Part shown: piece after piece, positions 22,134 to 34,170 of the stretch
How positions within the stretch are numbered: the stretch's first letter is position 1
Layout of the letters: every line of letters starts with the position of its first letter
From: Phanerochaete sordida
Taxonomy: Eukaryota; Basidiomycota; Agaricomycetes; Polyporales; Phanerochaetaceae
Length of the DNA: 64,000 nt
Assembly (NCBI GenBank): GCA_019973155.2
Contig: BPQB01000060.1
Span: 1 to 64,000 of the forward strand
Reading direction: 5' to 3'
Position numbers and translations under genes: made by a program
The notes under the pieces: model-generated
Database searches by the model: none
What the model saw: the letters and a program-made list of their open reading frames with translations, nothing else
Told to the model about the DNA's origin: nothing

Positions 22134-24393
22134 TCATTCCGTCGCCGAGCATGTCGCGCGCACGAGCTCCTCTGCACCGTCAAAGCGCGGCGTGATACGT
22201 GCTTTAAAGGGTTTGGGATACCTGTGTCGATCCAAGTAATATTTCAGGTACGCATATAGACCTCACTTTGAGCACTTACCAGAACATCCGAGAGAAGCAC
22301 TCTCTTGTAGGTTCCACCACTCTCCCGCGCTCTTCGACTGGCTTGTCTATAGAGAACGTAGCAAGTATCTGCGCGATGTAAAGGAAGAGCGACATCTGTG
22401 CGAAGTGCCGTCCAGGGCATATGCGTCGGCCGAAGCCAAAGACTTCGAGCGGGTCGGGAACGGTTGGGTCCAGGGCGCCCTCGCTCGTGAGAAATCGCTC
22501 CGGCTTGAACGACTCAGGGTCTGGATACCGTTCTTCATCGTGCAAAATAGCCCTGTGCTCGGAGTAATTAATGACGATAGATAGATAGCAGGATCAGATA
22601 TCAAACGCACCAAACGTTTCCTATCATGATGGTGCCCGCTGGGATAAAGTATCCGTCGTACCAGTCATCTGCGACAGATGTATGTGGAACGCCTGGGCGC
22701 AGTTAGCAGCAGCATCGCTCAGGGTAAATGCTCGACGGACCAATTGGGCCGATCGGTTGCCATCTAACTGGCGGTCAGCTCTTTTGCACGGCTCAGGCAG
22801 AGGTGTCCCACATACCGCAGCATCTCTTTGATCAGAGCTGAAACATACGGCAACGACTCCTGGTCAGCGAATTCAGGGAGACGATCTCTTCCCACCACTC
22901 GATCCAGCTCTTCCTGTGCTTTGCGCTGTGCGTCTGGGTGGAGTAGCATGACGAAGAAAAATACGGCCATGGCAAATATGGTCTGCAAATCTTTATGAAG
23001 CAGCACTCTGACACAGCCGAAGACACAGCGCTCACGGTGTCAGAGCCAGCTATAAAACGGCATGATAAGTTGATATTGTATACATCCATAAATTCTCTTC
23101 TCACCAAAGGTCGTCCCGGTCACGCTGATTATCTCCTCTTCGATTTCCTGATCATAAGATATGCCCGCGGTTTCCTCCAAGAGATCTACTGTCAAGCATG
23201 GTTTTGATTTCCCCAGCATCTACATATTGGCGGAATGTGTGTTAGAAGCTCTTGGTCATATTATCAGACGTACGTGATCAGCCTTGACTTCCAGGTACGA
23301 TGCTTCGAAGAGCCGGTCCACATGCACCTTCCAAGCTGCCGCGTTCCGCTTGAACCCAGCTCCAGGAAGCCAGGACGGCAAGAGCTTCACTGTAGCCTTA
23401 CGTCAGCAAGTTAACGTGCTAAGTTAGTTGACGGCTCACGGGCTGGAAAAAGGTCGACTGAAGCCGGATGAGCGGTCGCACGGCGTCAGGTGCACAGTGC
23501 ACACACCGAGGTAAACACCCGCATCGGCGAGCTGGCCAAAGCTGTATACAGCCTGCTCCACACTCTCCATGCGCTCATCGCCGGCAGGGCTCACGTCCAT
23601 CGCGTACACGATGTCCAGCACCGTCGCGCCTGACACGCTGCGATTACATCAGCACCGCGCTCTCCGTCCTGCGCACACCGGCGCGCGGACGTACAAACGG
23701 ATGTGCTTCAAAAAATCGTTGGGCGATTCGAGCAGGAGTCTGAGCAGGGTGTGTGCGCCTTTCGCGAGTTTGACGTGGTAGTTTGGCATGGCTTGTTGCC
23801 GAAAATGCTGGTGAAAAAGTCGTCTCCGGGCGCGCCACGCTTCACCGTAAGCAATGACCGCGATATTGCGGTGCCATCCGGTTCTGCAACTGTAGTCAGG
23901 GTAGGAAGTAGAGCGGTTTTTCAATCAGCGTTACAACTCGTGCATCATCACGGTTTGCCGTCTAAAAGGAATGAGTATATCCGGCAACTCCTCAAGAACG
24001 CATGCGAGCACACGCATAGAACGAGTACCTGTCAGAATAGATTCGCGAACGACCTTCGAATATTTCTTGGGAAACCTTGTGGCTGTTGAGGACTACAACA
24101 TGTCGCCCCAGCACCTTAAAATGGATCATCTTGGAATCTAGGGCGTGATCAATTGCCATCGGCCGGTAAAGTCTGACATAAGCAGCAAGGTATTACGAAC
24201 CGTACTGGCGGGACCATGCGGCAAACGTATACCAGCTGAATTCTGTGGGAACGTCGAGTAGATTACCGACGATGGGAAGGCCGGGAGGACCTGGCGGATA
24301 GCAACGCGTATTTGACTTCCATCGTAACGCGGCAAAGAGGCCGATGGCGACACAGACTGCACAGGACAGGAGCACTGCGCTACTATCGAGCAT
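22134..24393 (-). CDS. cytochrome P450 monooxygenase (gene E)
   Basis: A multi-exon microsomal P450 from ATG 24393 to TGA 22134. Order: MLDSSAVLLSCAVCVAIGLF anchor, [79 protein letters not shown], ExxR as KEMLR, FKPERF, and FGFGRRICPGRHFA (about 22400-22440). The last exon ends ELVRATCSATE. The 18-nt microexon is at 23440-23457. All introns are joinable. Its closest relative is gene I at 34171-36427, in the opposite orientation. The two share N- and C-termini almost throughout, as do their upstream flanks. Substrate unknown. Confidence 0.9.
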
Positions 24394-25284
24394 GAGAGCG
24401 ACGGAGGTTGGGTTGATAAGAGCGAGAAATTGCTTGCGATTGTGCTCATATAAGCCCAGATTTCTCCCGCGCTGGTGCAGACGTCACGGCTCAGATCGGA
24501 GGGTGAGGCGGTAGAGTTCTTCTGCAGTTTGTTAGCGAAGCCAGCAGAGGCAGATGAATGATGTCACCTGTCATACTCGTGCGCGAGCCTCCCTCCCGTG
24601 CTCCACGTGGGTGCATGAGAGTGGAGGGATAAGAAGGTGCAGTGATTCAGAGCGTACTGGAAGCCTACAGAAGTGTGGGGAATCGTCGCCGCGGGGTAGC
24701 TGAGTAAGGTGCGGAAGAAGGCAAGGGATCCGCGGGAATATAGCTTCGCCAGGGGTGCATCGGCCGACAGAAAATATTCCGGGTACCTACAGCAGTGAAA
24801 CAACCTGCGATTAAACTCCAGGAAGTTAGCGTGACGCATATTAAAGATTGGCTCAGAGTTCTCTCCTCATATTGGGGCATACAACTCTAGGTATCGTAGA
24901 TAACAAGGGAAGATCAACACGCACCCGATAGACCACTGCATTCACTGAGAGCTTCGTGAAATACTCCTGTGACCTATTACGCCGTGTCTCCGGACTTATC
25001 CAACCTTGACGTGGAGATAACATGCGTGAAACGATCAGGTGGTGCCTCGCCGGAGGTGGAGACCTTTTTACATGAAGCGACCAAAGCGATGACCTGCGAG
25101 ATGGTCAATGTAAGCATTACATCTATAAAAGCGTCGCGACAAATCCTGGCCCTTCATCGTCCAGTCCCTGACAGCGCTGCTTATAGTACCAGGGACACGG
25201 ATACAGAGCCTGCGATCTCAAGGACTCGAACTCCCAGAAAGCTCATCGTTCATAGCATTGCTCAGTGCCCCTCGTGCTCATGAT
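24394..25284. other. intergenic, part of inverted duplication 2
   Basis: No gene. Parts match the reverse complement of 33310-34170. The best stretch is about 25090-25265 against 33300-33470, around a block containing ACACGGATACAGAGCCT. It is non-coding sequence carried along with the duplicated P450 pair. Confidence 0.6.
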
Positions 25285-27456
25285 CTAGTGGGCAGCTGCA
25301 CCAGCCGTCTGTAGAAGCCCCGCGGCACCTTCGAAACGGGGTTCGAAGCGAGCTTTGAATGGTTTCGGGACGCTTGCCTGCGAGTCAGCCACGGCGAGGC
25401 AGAGAACATCGAATTACACACCGGAACAACCGCGACGTCCACTCTGGCTTGGGCTCGACGACGTTCCCGTCCCTGTCCAACGGCTTCTCGACGTTGAACA
25501 CCGCGAGTACGTGGACGATGTCCTGGAACAACGCCGCGAGCGCGAAATGGCGGCCCGGGCATATTCTTCTCCCGAACCCAAATGCTGCCATCGGATCGGG
25601 GACGGTTGCGTCCAGCGTGCCTTCGGGGGTGAGAAAGCGTTCGGGCTTGAAGGCGCCAGGGTCCGGGTACACCTCTTCGTTGTGGAGCACGGACCTGGTG
25701 CCAGAGTCAAGCAGCGTGATGCATGTTTCCCCGGCCAGGCGTACCAGGAGTTGCCAACGGCAATGCATCCTGCGGGGATGAAGTAGCCGTTGTACCAGTC
25801 GTCTTTGCTGGTCATGTGTGGCGTGGCTGGCGCGCTCGTCAGCACACGCAGTCTGTCGTACACTGGCTACATACCTAGCGGAATAATCGGGCACCACCTG
25901 GCGGCGGGTCAGACCCCGATGTCAACGATGAAATCCAGACACCTACCGAAGCAGCTCTTTAATGAGCGCCGAAGTATACGGCAGCGCGGTTGGGTCGGTC
26001 GTGTCGGGGAGGCGGCCTTTCCCGACGACCTCGTCGAGCTCTGCCTGCGCTTTGCGCTGGACGTTGGGGAAGAGTAGCATGACCTGCACGAAGCATATCA
26101 TGGTGTAGACCGTCTGCGAGGATATATGTCAGCGCGATCGGTTGATCCGCTCGATGGTCACACCGACGGTATCGGACCCAGCTATGAGACAGCGCGTCAG
26201 CAAAGTGTAGAGCTCTCGCACGCGATACTCGTCCTCACCGAATGCACTGCCAGTGACGCGGATGATGCTCTCCTCCACATCGGGGTCTTCACTCCATTCG
26301 GGATATGCGGCCATGAGGTCGGTCGCCATGCACGGCTTGGCTTTGCCTATCTTCTGGTCGAGTACACATAGTGAGAGATTGCGGCCCCGAACTATATGAC
26401 GACTACGGCAACGTACAATATTCTGCTTCACCTCTTCGAACGGCGCTTCGTACATGTAGTCGACCGACTTCTTCCATCGCGCGGCCTGACGCTTGAAGCC
26501 CCCGCCCGGGAACCACGCCGGAAGATACTTCACTGAGTTGCGTGGTTGGTAATCTCTCTCTAGGAGCACCCTAAGAGACACTTACATGCAGGAATGTAGT
26601 CAACTGGAAACTATGAGCAGCCGCGCAGAGCCCATGGAAACCGTGCGACCCACCGAGGAAGCCCCTGTTATCTGCAATCTGCGCGAAGACGTCCACCGCC
26701 TTCTCGACACTCTCCATGCGCGCGTCGCCTTCCCGCGGGATGTCCATCGCATACACGACATCAAGCGTCGTCGCGCCCGTCACACTGTGCGTCCGTCAGC
26801 ATCGCGCGCAGCAGCGCCGCAGCAGCACTCACTGCCGGATGTGCCGCAGAAACTTCTCCGGGGATTCCAGCAGCAGCCGCACGAGCGTGCGTGCGCCCTT
26901 GCGGATGTGCACATCGTAGTGCGCGACCGCAGGCTGCCGGAAATGCTGGTGCAGCAGCCGGCGCTGCTGCCGCCACCCGTCGCCGTATGCCATCAGCGCC
27001 ATCACGCGGTGCCAGCCCGTGCTGCGAGGGCGTCAGCGCACAGTGCGGGAAAGGGACGATGGGCGAGGCGCACAGCTCCTGGGCCATGACGGTCTGCTGT
27101 CGGTCCGAGTATATCTGTGAGCGCTTGTCGAAGAGGTCCTTGCAGACCTGTGCGCTGTTGAGGACGACGAAGTGTTGTCCGAGAACTTCGAAGTGGATGA
27201 TGTCCGAACCTGCACTCGTCCTCAGATTAGAGAGAGAGAAAGAGAGAGTCGACACTGCACGCGACGCACCATACCGCCGGCTCCATTCGATAAAGGTGAG
27301 CCAGCTGTCCTCGGCCGGCACGTCGAAGAGGTTCCCGACGAGGGGCAGCGCCGTCGGGCCTGGCGGGTACCGACAGGTTTTCGAGCTGCGACGCGACACA
27401 AGGACCCCTGCGAGGGCGAACGCGAGACAGAGGATGAGGGACGCGCTTTCAAACAT
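25285..27456 (-). CDS. cytochrome P450 monooxygenase (gene F)
   Basis: A multi-exon P450 from ATG 27456 to TAG 25285. Order: MFESASLILCLAFALAGVLV anchor, CRYPPGPTALPLVGN, SDIIHFEVLGQHFVVLN, TGWHRVMALMAYGDGWRQQR, YLPAWFPGGGFKRQ, AGSDTV, ExxR as KELLR, FKPERF, FGFGRRICPGRHFA, and the end GLLQTAGAAAH. The 18-nt microexon is at 26586-26603. One intron near 27230 contains an AG-repeat run. The start was set at MFESAS because the paralogs begin at this point; a longer upstream frame exists. A dead inverted copy lies at 31764-33310. Enzyme role as for the other P450s; substrate unknown. Confidence 0.88.
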
Positions 27457-28787
27457 GGACGCGTAACTGCGAGAGACCTTGACTGATCTGCAGGCCCCGC
27501 TCAAGATATGCGCGCACGCTACCATGCCCGTATCTCACGGACGACGTCTAGAGTTCAGTCGCTAAGCGTCAGTCAAAGCATAAACGACAGCTGGGACAGG
27601 CGCTCACAGATACTGTCACACGCTGGGCAGGCCGTACAGCGCTCGGCGGACGTACTGTGCTATATCGAGCGGTAAAGTAACACGGGCAGACGACGGATGA
27701 ATCGCGAAGCCACCACTTCTCGAGCGTTCGCATGCCTTCGCAATACGCGGCGCCTTTATTCATGAGGAGGACATCGCACATGACCTCGCTTCCTCATCGC
27801 GCTCTTACGGCCGCGCTCGCGTCTAAAGTCCAGGCGCGGAGCGTAATGTATCAGCGTAGACAGTCGAGGACAGCGAGGCCCGACACTCACCGCTTCTACA
27901 ATATGCTACTTATTACGGCAATAACCTTTCAAATGACATGCTTCACGAGTACACCTGGGCGCAAAGTAATATGAGCTCAGTTGATATTGGCAAGAACATC
28001 GCGCCTCGCGCATTCACGCGCCTCAAGTCTGAAGTCCGTGTGTACAGCATCAGTGTGAGGATCGACCACAGCTAGGCTTCGCACTCACAGCTTCTACAAG
28101 GCGCTGGGAGCGGATTTAGCATTCGATTGACTATATCAAAGTGTAAATCAGCGCGAGCTCGCGACTCGCCGCGCGACCATGACTTCCGTGCTTGCGCCAT
28201 CCCGACGCCCACTCTGGCAGCTGCTCCAGTATATTTCTGTACAAGTAGTCATGCAACACATCCAAGCTAACGGCTGGGGAAGATATGTGAATATTGTGCG
28301 TATATCAGTCAGGGCGAAGTTCGAGGTGCGAGTCAGAGGTTCAATTTAAGGCGCCTACTGGTAGCGAAGAGCACGAGCGTCCGAAAAAAGAAAGTAAGTA
28401 TGATCGCTCGTGTGAATATATCTACACCGCAGGAAGACTGGAGACTTCGTGTGCGCAGAGTCGCAAACAATGCAACATATGAGGGATAAGCGTCTGGTAG
28501 CTATGAATACACTCATAATTTCAATGTCTACAGGGTGCGTCACGATTCGCTTGCGATCCGCCGCGCACGTCTCGACGTTCAAGCAGACCAGATCCGAGGA
28601 CCCACACTCTCATCCGCGCAGTGTGCACGTTGCCAGGCACTCACAGCTCCTCCAATACGCTGAGTAGGGGGGTTTAGCATTCGAATGACGTACGGTACTA
28701 TATCGAGGAGTAAGATAACACAAACCGCGGCTTCTCGGGCCTTCGCGCGCCTTCGCCCTCCCCACGGCCACACCGCGCCCGCCACCC
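27457..28787. repeat. gene-free spacer with four imperfect copies of a short repeat
   Basis: No gene. A unit that starts about CACTCACAGCTTCTACAA and ends about TATATCGAGGAGTAA recurs at about 27590-27690, 27880-27970, 28080-28150 and 28635-28720, all in direct orientation, with many differences. Shared landmarks are TTTAGCATTCGA and CTATATCGAG. The unit is non-coding and could be the remnant of repeated 3' ends of lost P450 genes. Confidence 0.5.
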
Positions 28788-30984
28788 TCACTCCGTCGCC
28801 TCGCACGCCGCCTGCACGAGCTTCTCCGCGCCGTCGAACCGCGGCATGACGCTGACCTCGAAGTGCTTCGGGATCCTGCCACCCTATCAGCTCCCCTCTC
28901 CGCACACAAAAGAACGCTACGCACAAGAACGTCGCGGCCTCGTGCTCCTCCGTCGGCTCGACCTCCTTCCCGCTCGCATCGCGCGGCTTCGCGAGCGTGC
29001 ACGCCGCGAGCACGTGCGCGGCGTAGCTCCACACCGCGTCCGCCGCGAAGTAGCGCCCGGGGCACGCGCGCCGGCCGTAGCCCCAGATCTCCTCGGGCGG
29101 CGGCACGGCGGGGTCGGGCGTGCCGTCTGCGCGCAGGAAGCGCGAGGGGTTGAAGGTGTCCGGGTCCGGGTAGCGGGTGGGGTCGTGCAGGAGCGCCCTG
29201 CGCGGTGTGGGTTAGTGTTGGGAGGGGGAGGGGAGGGGAGGGGGACGGACCAGGTGTTGCCGATCACGATCGAGCCTTTCGGGATGAAGTACCCGTTGTA
29301 GACGTCGTCTGCGCTTGACATGTGCGGGGCCGCTGGAATGCACGTCAGCTGCGGCTCCACCGCATACAAGCAGCGTACGCACCGATAGGCGCGATCGGGC
29401 GCCAGCTGCACGGTCGTCAGCAACGCGTGAGTAAGAGAAGGCTGAGCGCGCACCGCTGGACCTCCTTGAGCACCGCGGCGAGGTACGGCAGCGAGTCGCG
29501 GTCGCTGATGTCGGGGAGGCGGTCGCGCCCGACGACGCGGTCGAGCTCCTCCTGCGCCTTGCGCTGCACGTCGGGGTAGAGCACCATCGCGCGCACGAAG
29601 CCGCGCATCGTGAAGATCGTCTGCGCCTCAGCGTGAGTATATGCGCATGCGGTCGCGGGCAGGCACGCACCGTGTCGGAGTTCGCTGCGAGGACGGTGAG
29701 CGGTGGGGAAGCGGTGGGAACGAGGGGTGCGCACCGTAGGCGGTGCCGAGGACGCTGATCAGCACCTCATTCATCTCGGGGTCGTCGAGCTTGTCCCAGT
29801 TGTCCGACAGCAGGCTCGTTGCGAAGCAGGGCTTGGCAGTGCCGGCTTGCTGTAAACGCGGTCAGGCCCACGCGCGGGTTGTGGGTGCGGACGAGACGGT
29901 GCGTACTGCGGCAGCCTTGATCTCGTAGTACGGCTTCTCGAACAGCGCGTCGACCTCTTTCTTCCACACTGCCGCTTGGCGCTTCCAGCCGGCGCCCGGG
30001 AACCAGGAGGGGATGTGGCGCACTGGAGGCGCATATAGTCAGGGTGCGTGCAAACTACGGAATGTTCACGTACGAGGATGGATGAAGTTGACTGCAAAGC
30101 ACGGATGAGTCGCTGATGAAGCAGCGAGGAAACACGGGTGCTCACCGAGATACGGCTGGATGAGCGCCATGAAGCTATGCAGAGCCTTGTCGACGGCCTC
30201 CATGCGCGCGTCGTCATGCGGGTCGAAGTCCATCGCATACAGGATGTTCAGCGTCACCGCGCCCGACACACTGCCCGCGCGTCAGCACCCCGCACACACA
30301 CGCGCGGCACACACGCTCACTTGCGGACGGTGCGCGCAAAGTCGCGCGGGTCGTCGAGGAGCATCTGCACGAGCGCGCACGCGCCCTTCTTGATCTCGCC
30401 GTGCATCGCGGTCACCGCCTGCGGGCGGAAGTGCTGGTGGAAGAGCCGGCGGCGCAGGCGCCAGCCGTCGCCGTACGGCGCGATGCCCCAGTTGCGGTCC
30501 CAGCCGGTGCTGTGCGTGCGGTCAGCGGGCGGCGCGGGGCGAAGGAAGGGGAGCGTACAGCTGGGCCATCATCGCGGCCACTCTGCGTGGGCGGGGTCAG
30601 CAGGGAGGCAGGGCGCGGAGTGTGGAGGGGCGGACCTGTCGGAGTAGTTCTGCGAGCGGTTCTCGAAGATCTCTTTGACGACGTCCGCGCTGTTGAGAAC
30701 GAAGAAGTGGATGCCGAAGATGTCGAAGTGGATGATGTCCGAGTCTGCAGCGAAGATTTGAGGCGCATATAATCCATGCTTTGAAGAGAAGACGCACCAT
30801 ATTGGCGAGCCCACTCGGCGAACTTCAGCCAGCTGTAGGACGCGGGAAAGTCGAAGAGGTTCCCGACGACAGGCAGCCGCGGGGGCCCTGGCGGGTAGCG
30901 GTGCCGCTTTTTGGCGACCTGGTGTATGACGAAGGTGGCCGCGACGGCGCAGAGCGCGAGCAGGGCGTTGCTCGGGGCTGGCAT
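28788..30984 (-). CDS. cytochrome P450 monooxygenase (gene G)
   Basis: A multi-exon P450 from ATG 30984 to TGA 28788. Order: [20 protein letters not shown] anchor, [76 protein letters not shown], ExxR as KEVQR, and FNPSRF. The haem loop is [15 protein letters not shown] (about 29052-29084). The usual first Phe of the haem loop is Trp, and the I-helix reads ANSDT in place of AGSDT. The Cys ligand and both Args are kept. The 18-nt microexon is at 30074-30091. It is the only gene of the second palindrome without a mirror partner and lies at its centre. It is GC-richer than E and F. Confidence 0.86.
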
Positions 30985-31494
30985 GTCGAGGCGAGGAACG
31001 AGCGTGCAGGTTGAGATATACGACCGGGCGCACCGCGGGCCCTCGCTTAAATACGAGACTCAGTGCGGGGTCACATGCGGGGCGCGCCGTCGAATCAGAG
31101 GCCGCGGAAAGCAGACGAGGAGGCACCAAGCCAGACCGCGGCGGGTGACGGAGGAGAACGTGACACATCGACGTGACGTGGCGTGGGGGCGCTACGGAGT
31201 CCTCGCCGCCACGCTTGTCGCCGTAACGCTCGTGACTCAGCGCCTTGGCACCATCATCTTCGTGGCGCGGCACCTGCCGCGTACTTTGAGGTTAGGGCTT
31301 AGGGGGCAGATCTGGCGCCCAAACCATTCTCCGCGCTGTCAAGAGTACGCGCGTGATATTATTACTCATTTAGACTGATGGCACAGAATTACAGAAAGCT
31401 ATTTCGATAGCCAAGACCAACGACGAAGCAACTATCCAAATCCGAGGTAGATGTCGCTTTCACGCAGAAATTTGCGCAGGAACAGCGAGTCTTT
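30985..31494. other. P450 G promoter region
   Basis: TATA-like TATTTAAG on the minus strand at 31046-31055, about 63 bases before the ATG of gene G. The rest holds nothing recognisable. Confidence 0.4.
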
Positions 31495-31764
31495 TCAGCA
31501 CGCGTCGCCGCCCACCGCTCGTATCAGCTCCTCCACGCCCGCAAACCGCGGCTTGAAGCTCGCACTAAACGGATTCGGCACCCTACACACAATCATTAAT
31601 CGGCTTCCTCCACACCCTCCCGCTGGCACACACACTCACCAAAGGCACCGCGCCGAACACTCCCGCGTCGGCTCCCTCACCGCTCCATCCTTCAAAGCTT
31701 TACATATGGGCTTCGCCTTCACAGACTCATGCAGCACATGTGCAGCGTACATGAAGAGCATTGA
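31495..31764 (-). pseudogene. cytochrome P450 fragment (last two exons, J-like)
   Basis: On the minus strand the last exon reads VPNPFSASFKPRFAGVEELI with a stop at 31495-31497. It is preceded by a decayed block reading LFMYAAHVLHE and EPTRECSARC. Both match the end of gene J (VPKPFRASFTPRFEGAEELI; LFIYAAHMLH; EPSGECSARF). The fragment stops abruptly at about 31764, where the opposite-strand F-like pseudogene begins, so this is a duplication breakpoint. Confidence 0.75.
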
Positions 31765-33310
31765 GCGCGCGCGATGGCGCCCCGTGCGCCCTCGTCCTCT
31801 GCCTCGCCCTTGCGCTCGCAGGCGTCCTTGCGTCGTGCCGGCCCTCGAAATCTCGCCCGCACCCGCCAGGCTCGAAGGATCAGCCCATCATCGACACCCT
31901 GCTCGACGAGCCGGCCGAGGATAGCTGGCACGCCCGCATCGCATGGAGCCGTAAGCACAGCGCGTCGCGCGCACCGCCGCCGCGCTCCCACTGACAGACA
32001 CGCGCAGGCGCGGACACCGTACACTTCGCCGCCCTCGGCCGGCACTTCGTGATCCTCAACAGCGCACGCGTCTTCAGGGCCCTCTTTGACGGCCGCGAGT
32101 AGCTCTGCTCGGACCGCCCGCAGACCGTCATGGCACAGAAGCTGTGCGCCCCGTCGTCCCCACGCGCGCCGCGCGCTGACGCACCCGCAGTAACGGCCAG
32201 TGGCACCGCGTGCTCGCATTCATGCCGTACGGCCCCGTGTGGCGGCCACGCCGTGCATGGCAACTGATTCCATGCCCGCGGATTTTGAGTGGAGCGAAGA
32301 CTCCGGTGTGGAAGAGAGCTTCGTCCGTGTCACTGGTAGTGCATCTGGGAAGGACGAGCATAACGTGCGGAAGCCTTGGCTTGGCTCACGCGCTGTCTCA
32401 TAGCTGGGTCGGATACCGTCGGTGTGACCATCGAGCGGATCAGCGCATCGCGCTGACATATATTTTCGCAGAGGGTCTACACCATGATATGCTTCGTGCA
32501 GGTCATGCTACTCTGCTCCGAGGTCCAGCACAAAGCGCAGGAAGAGCTCGACGAGGTCTTCGGGAAAGGCTGCCTCCCCAAAACGACCGACCCAAACTCG
32601 CTGCCGTATATTTCGGCACCCATCCACGAGCTTCTTCGGTATGTAGGTGTTTGGATCTCGTCGCGGACCTCGCCGTCTGACCCGCCGCCAGCTGGTGCCC
32701 AATCATCCCACTAGGTTTGTAGCCGGTGCCCGAGAGACTGCGTGTGCTGACGAGCGCGCCCGCCACGCCACACATGTCCATCAAGGACGATTGGTACAAC
32801 GGCTACTTCATTCTGGCAGGATGCATTGCCGTCGGCATCTCCTGGTACGCCTGGCCAGGGCGACATGTAGCACGTTGCTTGACTCTGGCACCAGGTCCGT
32901 GCTCCACGACGAAGAGGTGTACCCGGACCCTGGAGCCTTCAAGCCCGAGCGCGTTCTCACCGCCGAAGGCACGCTGGACGCAAGCGTCCCCGATCCGATG
33001 GCAGCATTTGGGTTCGGGAGAAGAATATGCCCGGGCCGTCATTTCGCGCTCGCGGCGTTGTTCCAGGACATCGCCCACGTACTCGCGGTTTTCAACATCG
33101 AGAAGCCGTTGGACGAGGACGAGAACGTCATAGAGCTCAAGCTAAAGTGGACGTCGCGGCTGTTCCCGTATGCGCTTCGATGCCCTCTGTCCCGGCGTAG
33201 CTGACGCGCATGCAAGCGTCCCGAAGCCATTTAGGGCTCGCTCTGAGCCCCGTTTCGAAGGTGTCGCGGGGCTTCTACAGATGGCGGTGCAGCTATGCTA
33301 TGAACGGTGA
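31764..33310 (+). pseudogene. cytochrome P450 pseudogene H (inverted copy of F)
   Basis: An inverted, broken copy of gene F. The 5' exon reads CALVLCLALALAGVLASCRP. Exon 2 (VHFAALGRHFVILNSARVF) has an in-frame TAG at 32100-32102. After RPRRAWQ, near 32256, a deletion joins the C-helix exon to a later exon (EWSEDSGVEESFVRVTGSAS), so the middle of the gene is gone. The I-helix is frameshifted. The haem exon is still well kept (FGFGRRICPGRHFALAALFQ, about 33010), but FKPERF is FKPERV. The last exon has PKPFRARSEPRFEG. This gene cannot make a P450. Confidence 0.9.
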
Positions 33311-34170
33311 GCTTCTTGGGAGTCTGTGTCCTTGAGATGGTAGGCTCTGTATCCGTGTCCCTGGTGCTATAGGCGGCGCTGTGAGGGATTGGACGATGAA
33401 GAGCCAGGATTTTCCGCGACGCTTTAACAGATGTGGTGCTTACATTGACCATCTTACAGATCATCGATGTGGTCGGTTGATGTAAAACGGCATGCCCAGG
33501 TCTCCACCTGCGGTGAGGCACCGCCTGATCGAATGTCACGCATGTTCTCGCCCCGTCAACGTTCGATCCGTCCGGAGACAGAGCAGAATACGTCACAGAG
33601 CAGTACACGAGGTCCCTACGTGAGTGCAGTGGTCTATCGGGTGCGTGTTATTCTTCCCTTGGTATCCAGTAGGAGAGTTGTATGCCTTAATATCACGCAG
33701 AAACCTTGAGTCAATCTTTAGTCCGTGTCAGGCTAACTTACCTTCTAGAAGCCGTATCGCAATTGGCTATGCTGCTCTAGGCACCTGAAACATCGCCTGT
33801 TGGCCGATGCAGCCGTGAAGAAGCTAAGTCCGTGTAGACCACTTGCCTTCTCACGCACCTTATTCAGCTATTCGGGCGACCATTTTCCACGCTTCTGCGG
33901 GATTACGATAGACCCTGAATGACTGCACCTTCTTGGCCCTACACTCTGGTGCATGAATGTGGAGCACGGGACGCCCGCGTACGAGTACGGGTGGTCGCAT
34001 CACACATCTGACTTCCTAGGATCGCTCTAAAGACCTACAGAAGAACTCTACCACACGCCATCCGATATGCCAAGCCGTGACCGCTGGATATGAGCGAGGG
34101 AAATCTAGGCATATATGAGCACAATCGCAAGCGAGTTCTCGCTCGTACCAACCCAACATCCGTCTCTCTC
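33311..34170. other. intergenic, mirrored spacer of inverted duplication 2
   Basis: No gene. It matches, inverted, parts of 24394-25284, including the region just downstream of gene F and upstream of gene E. Confidence 0.55.
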
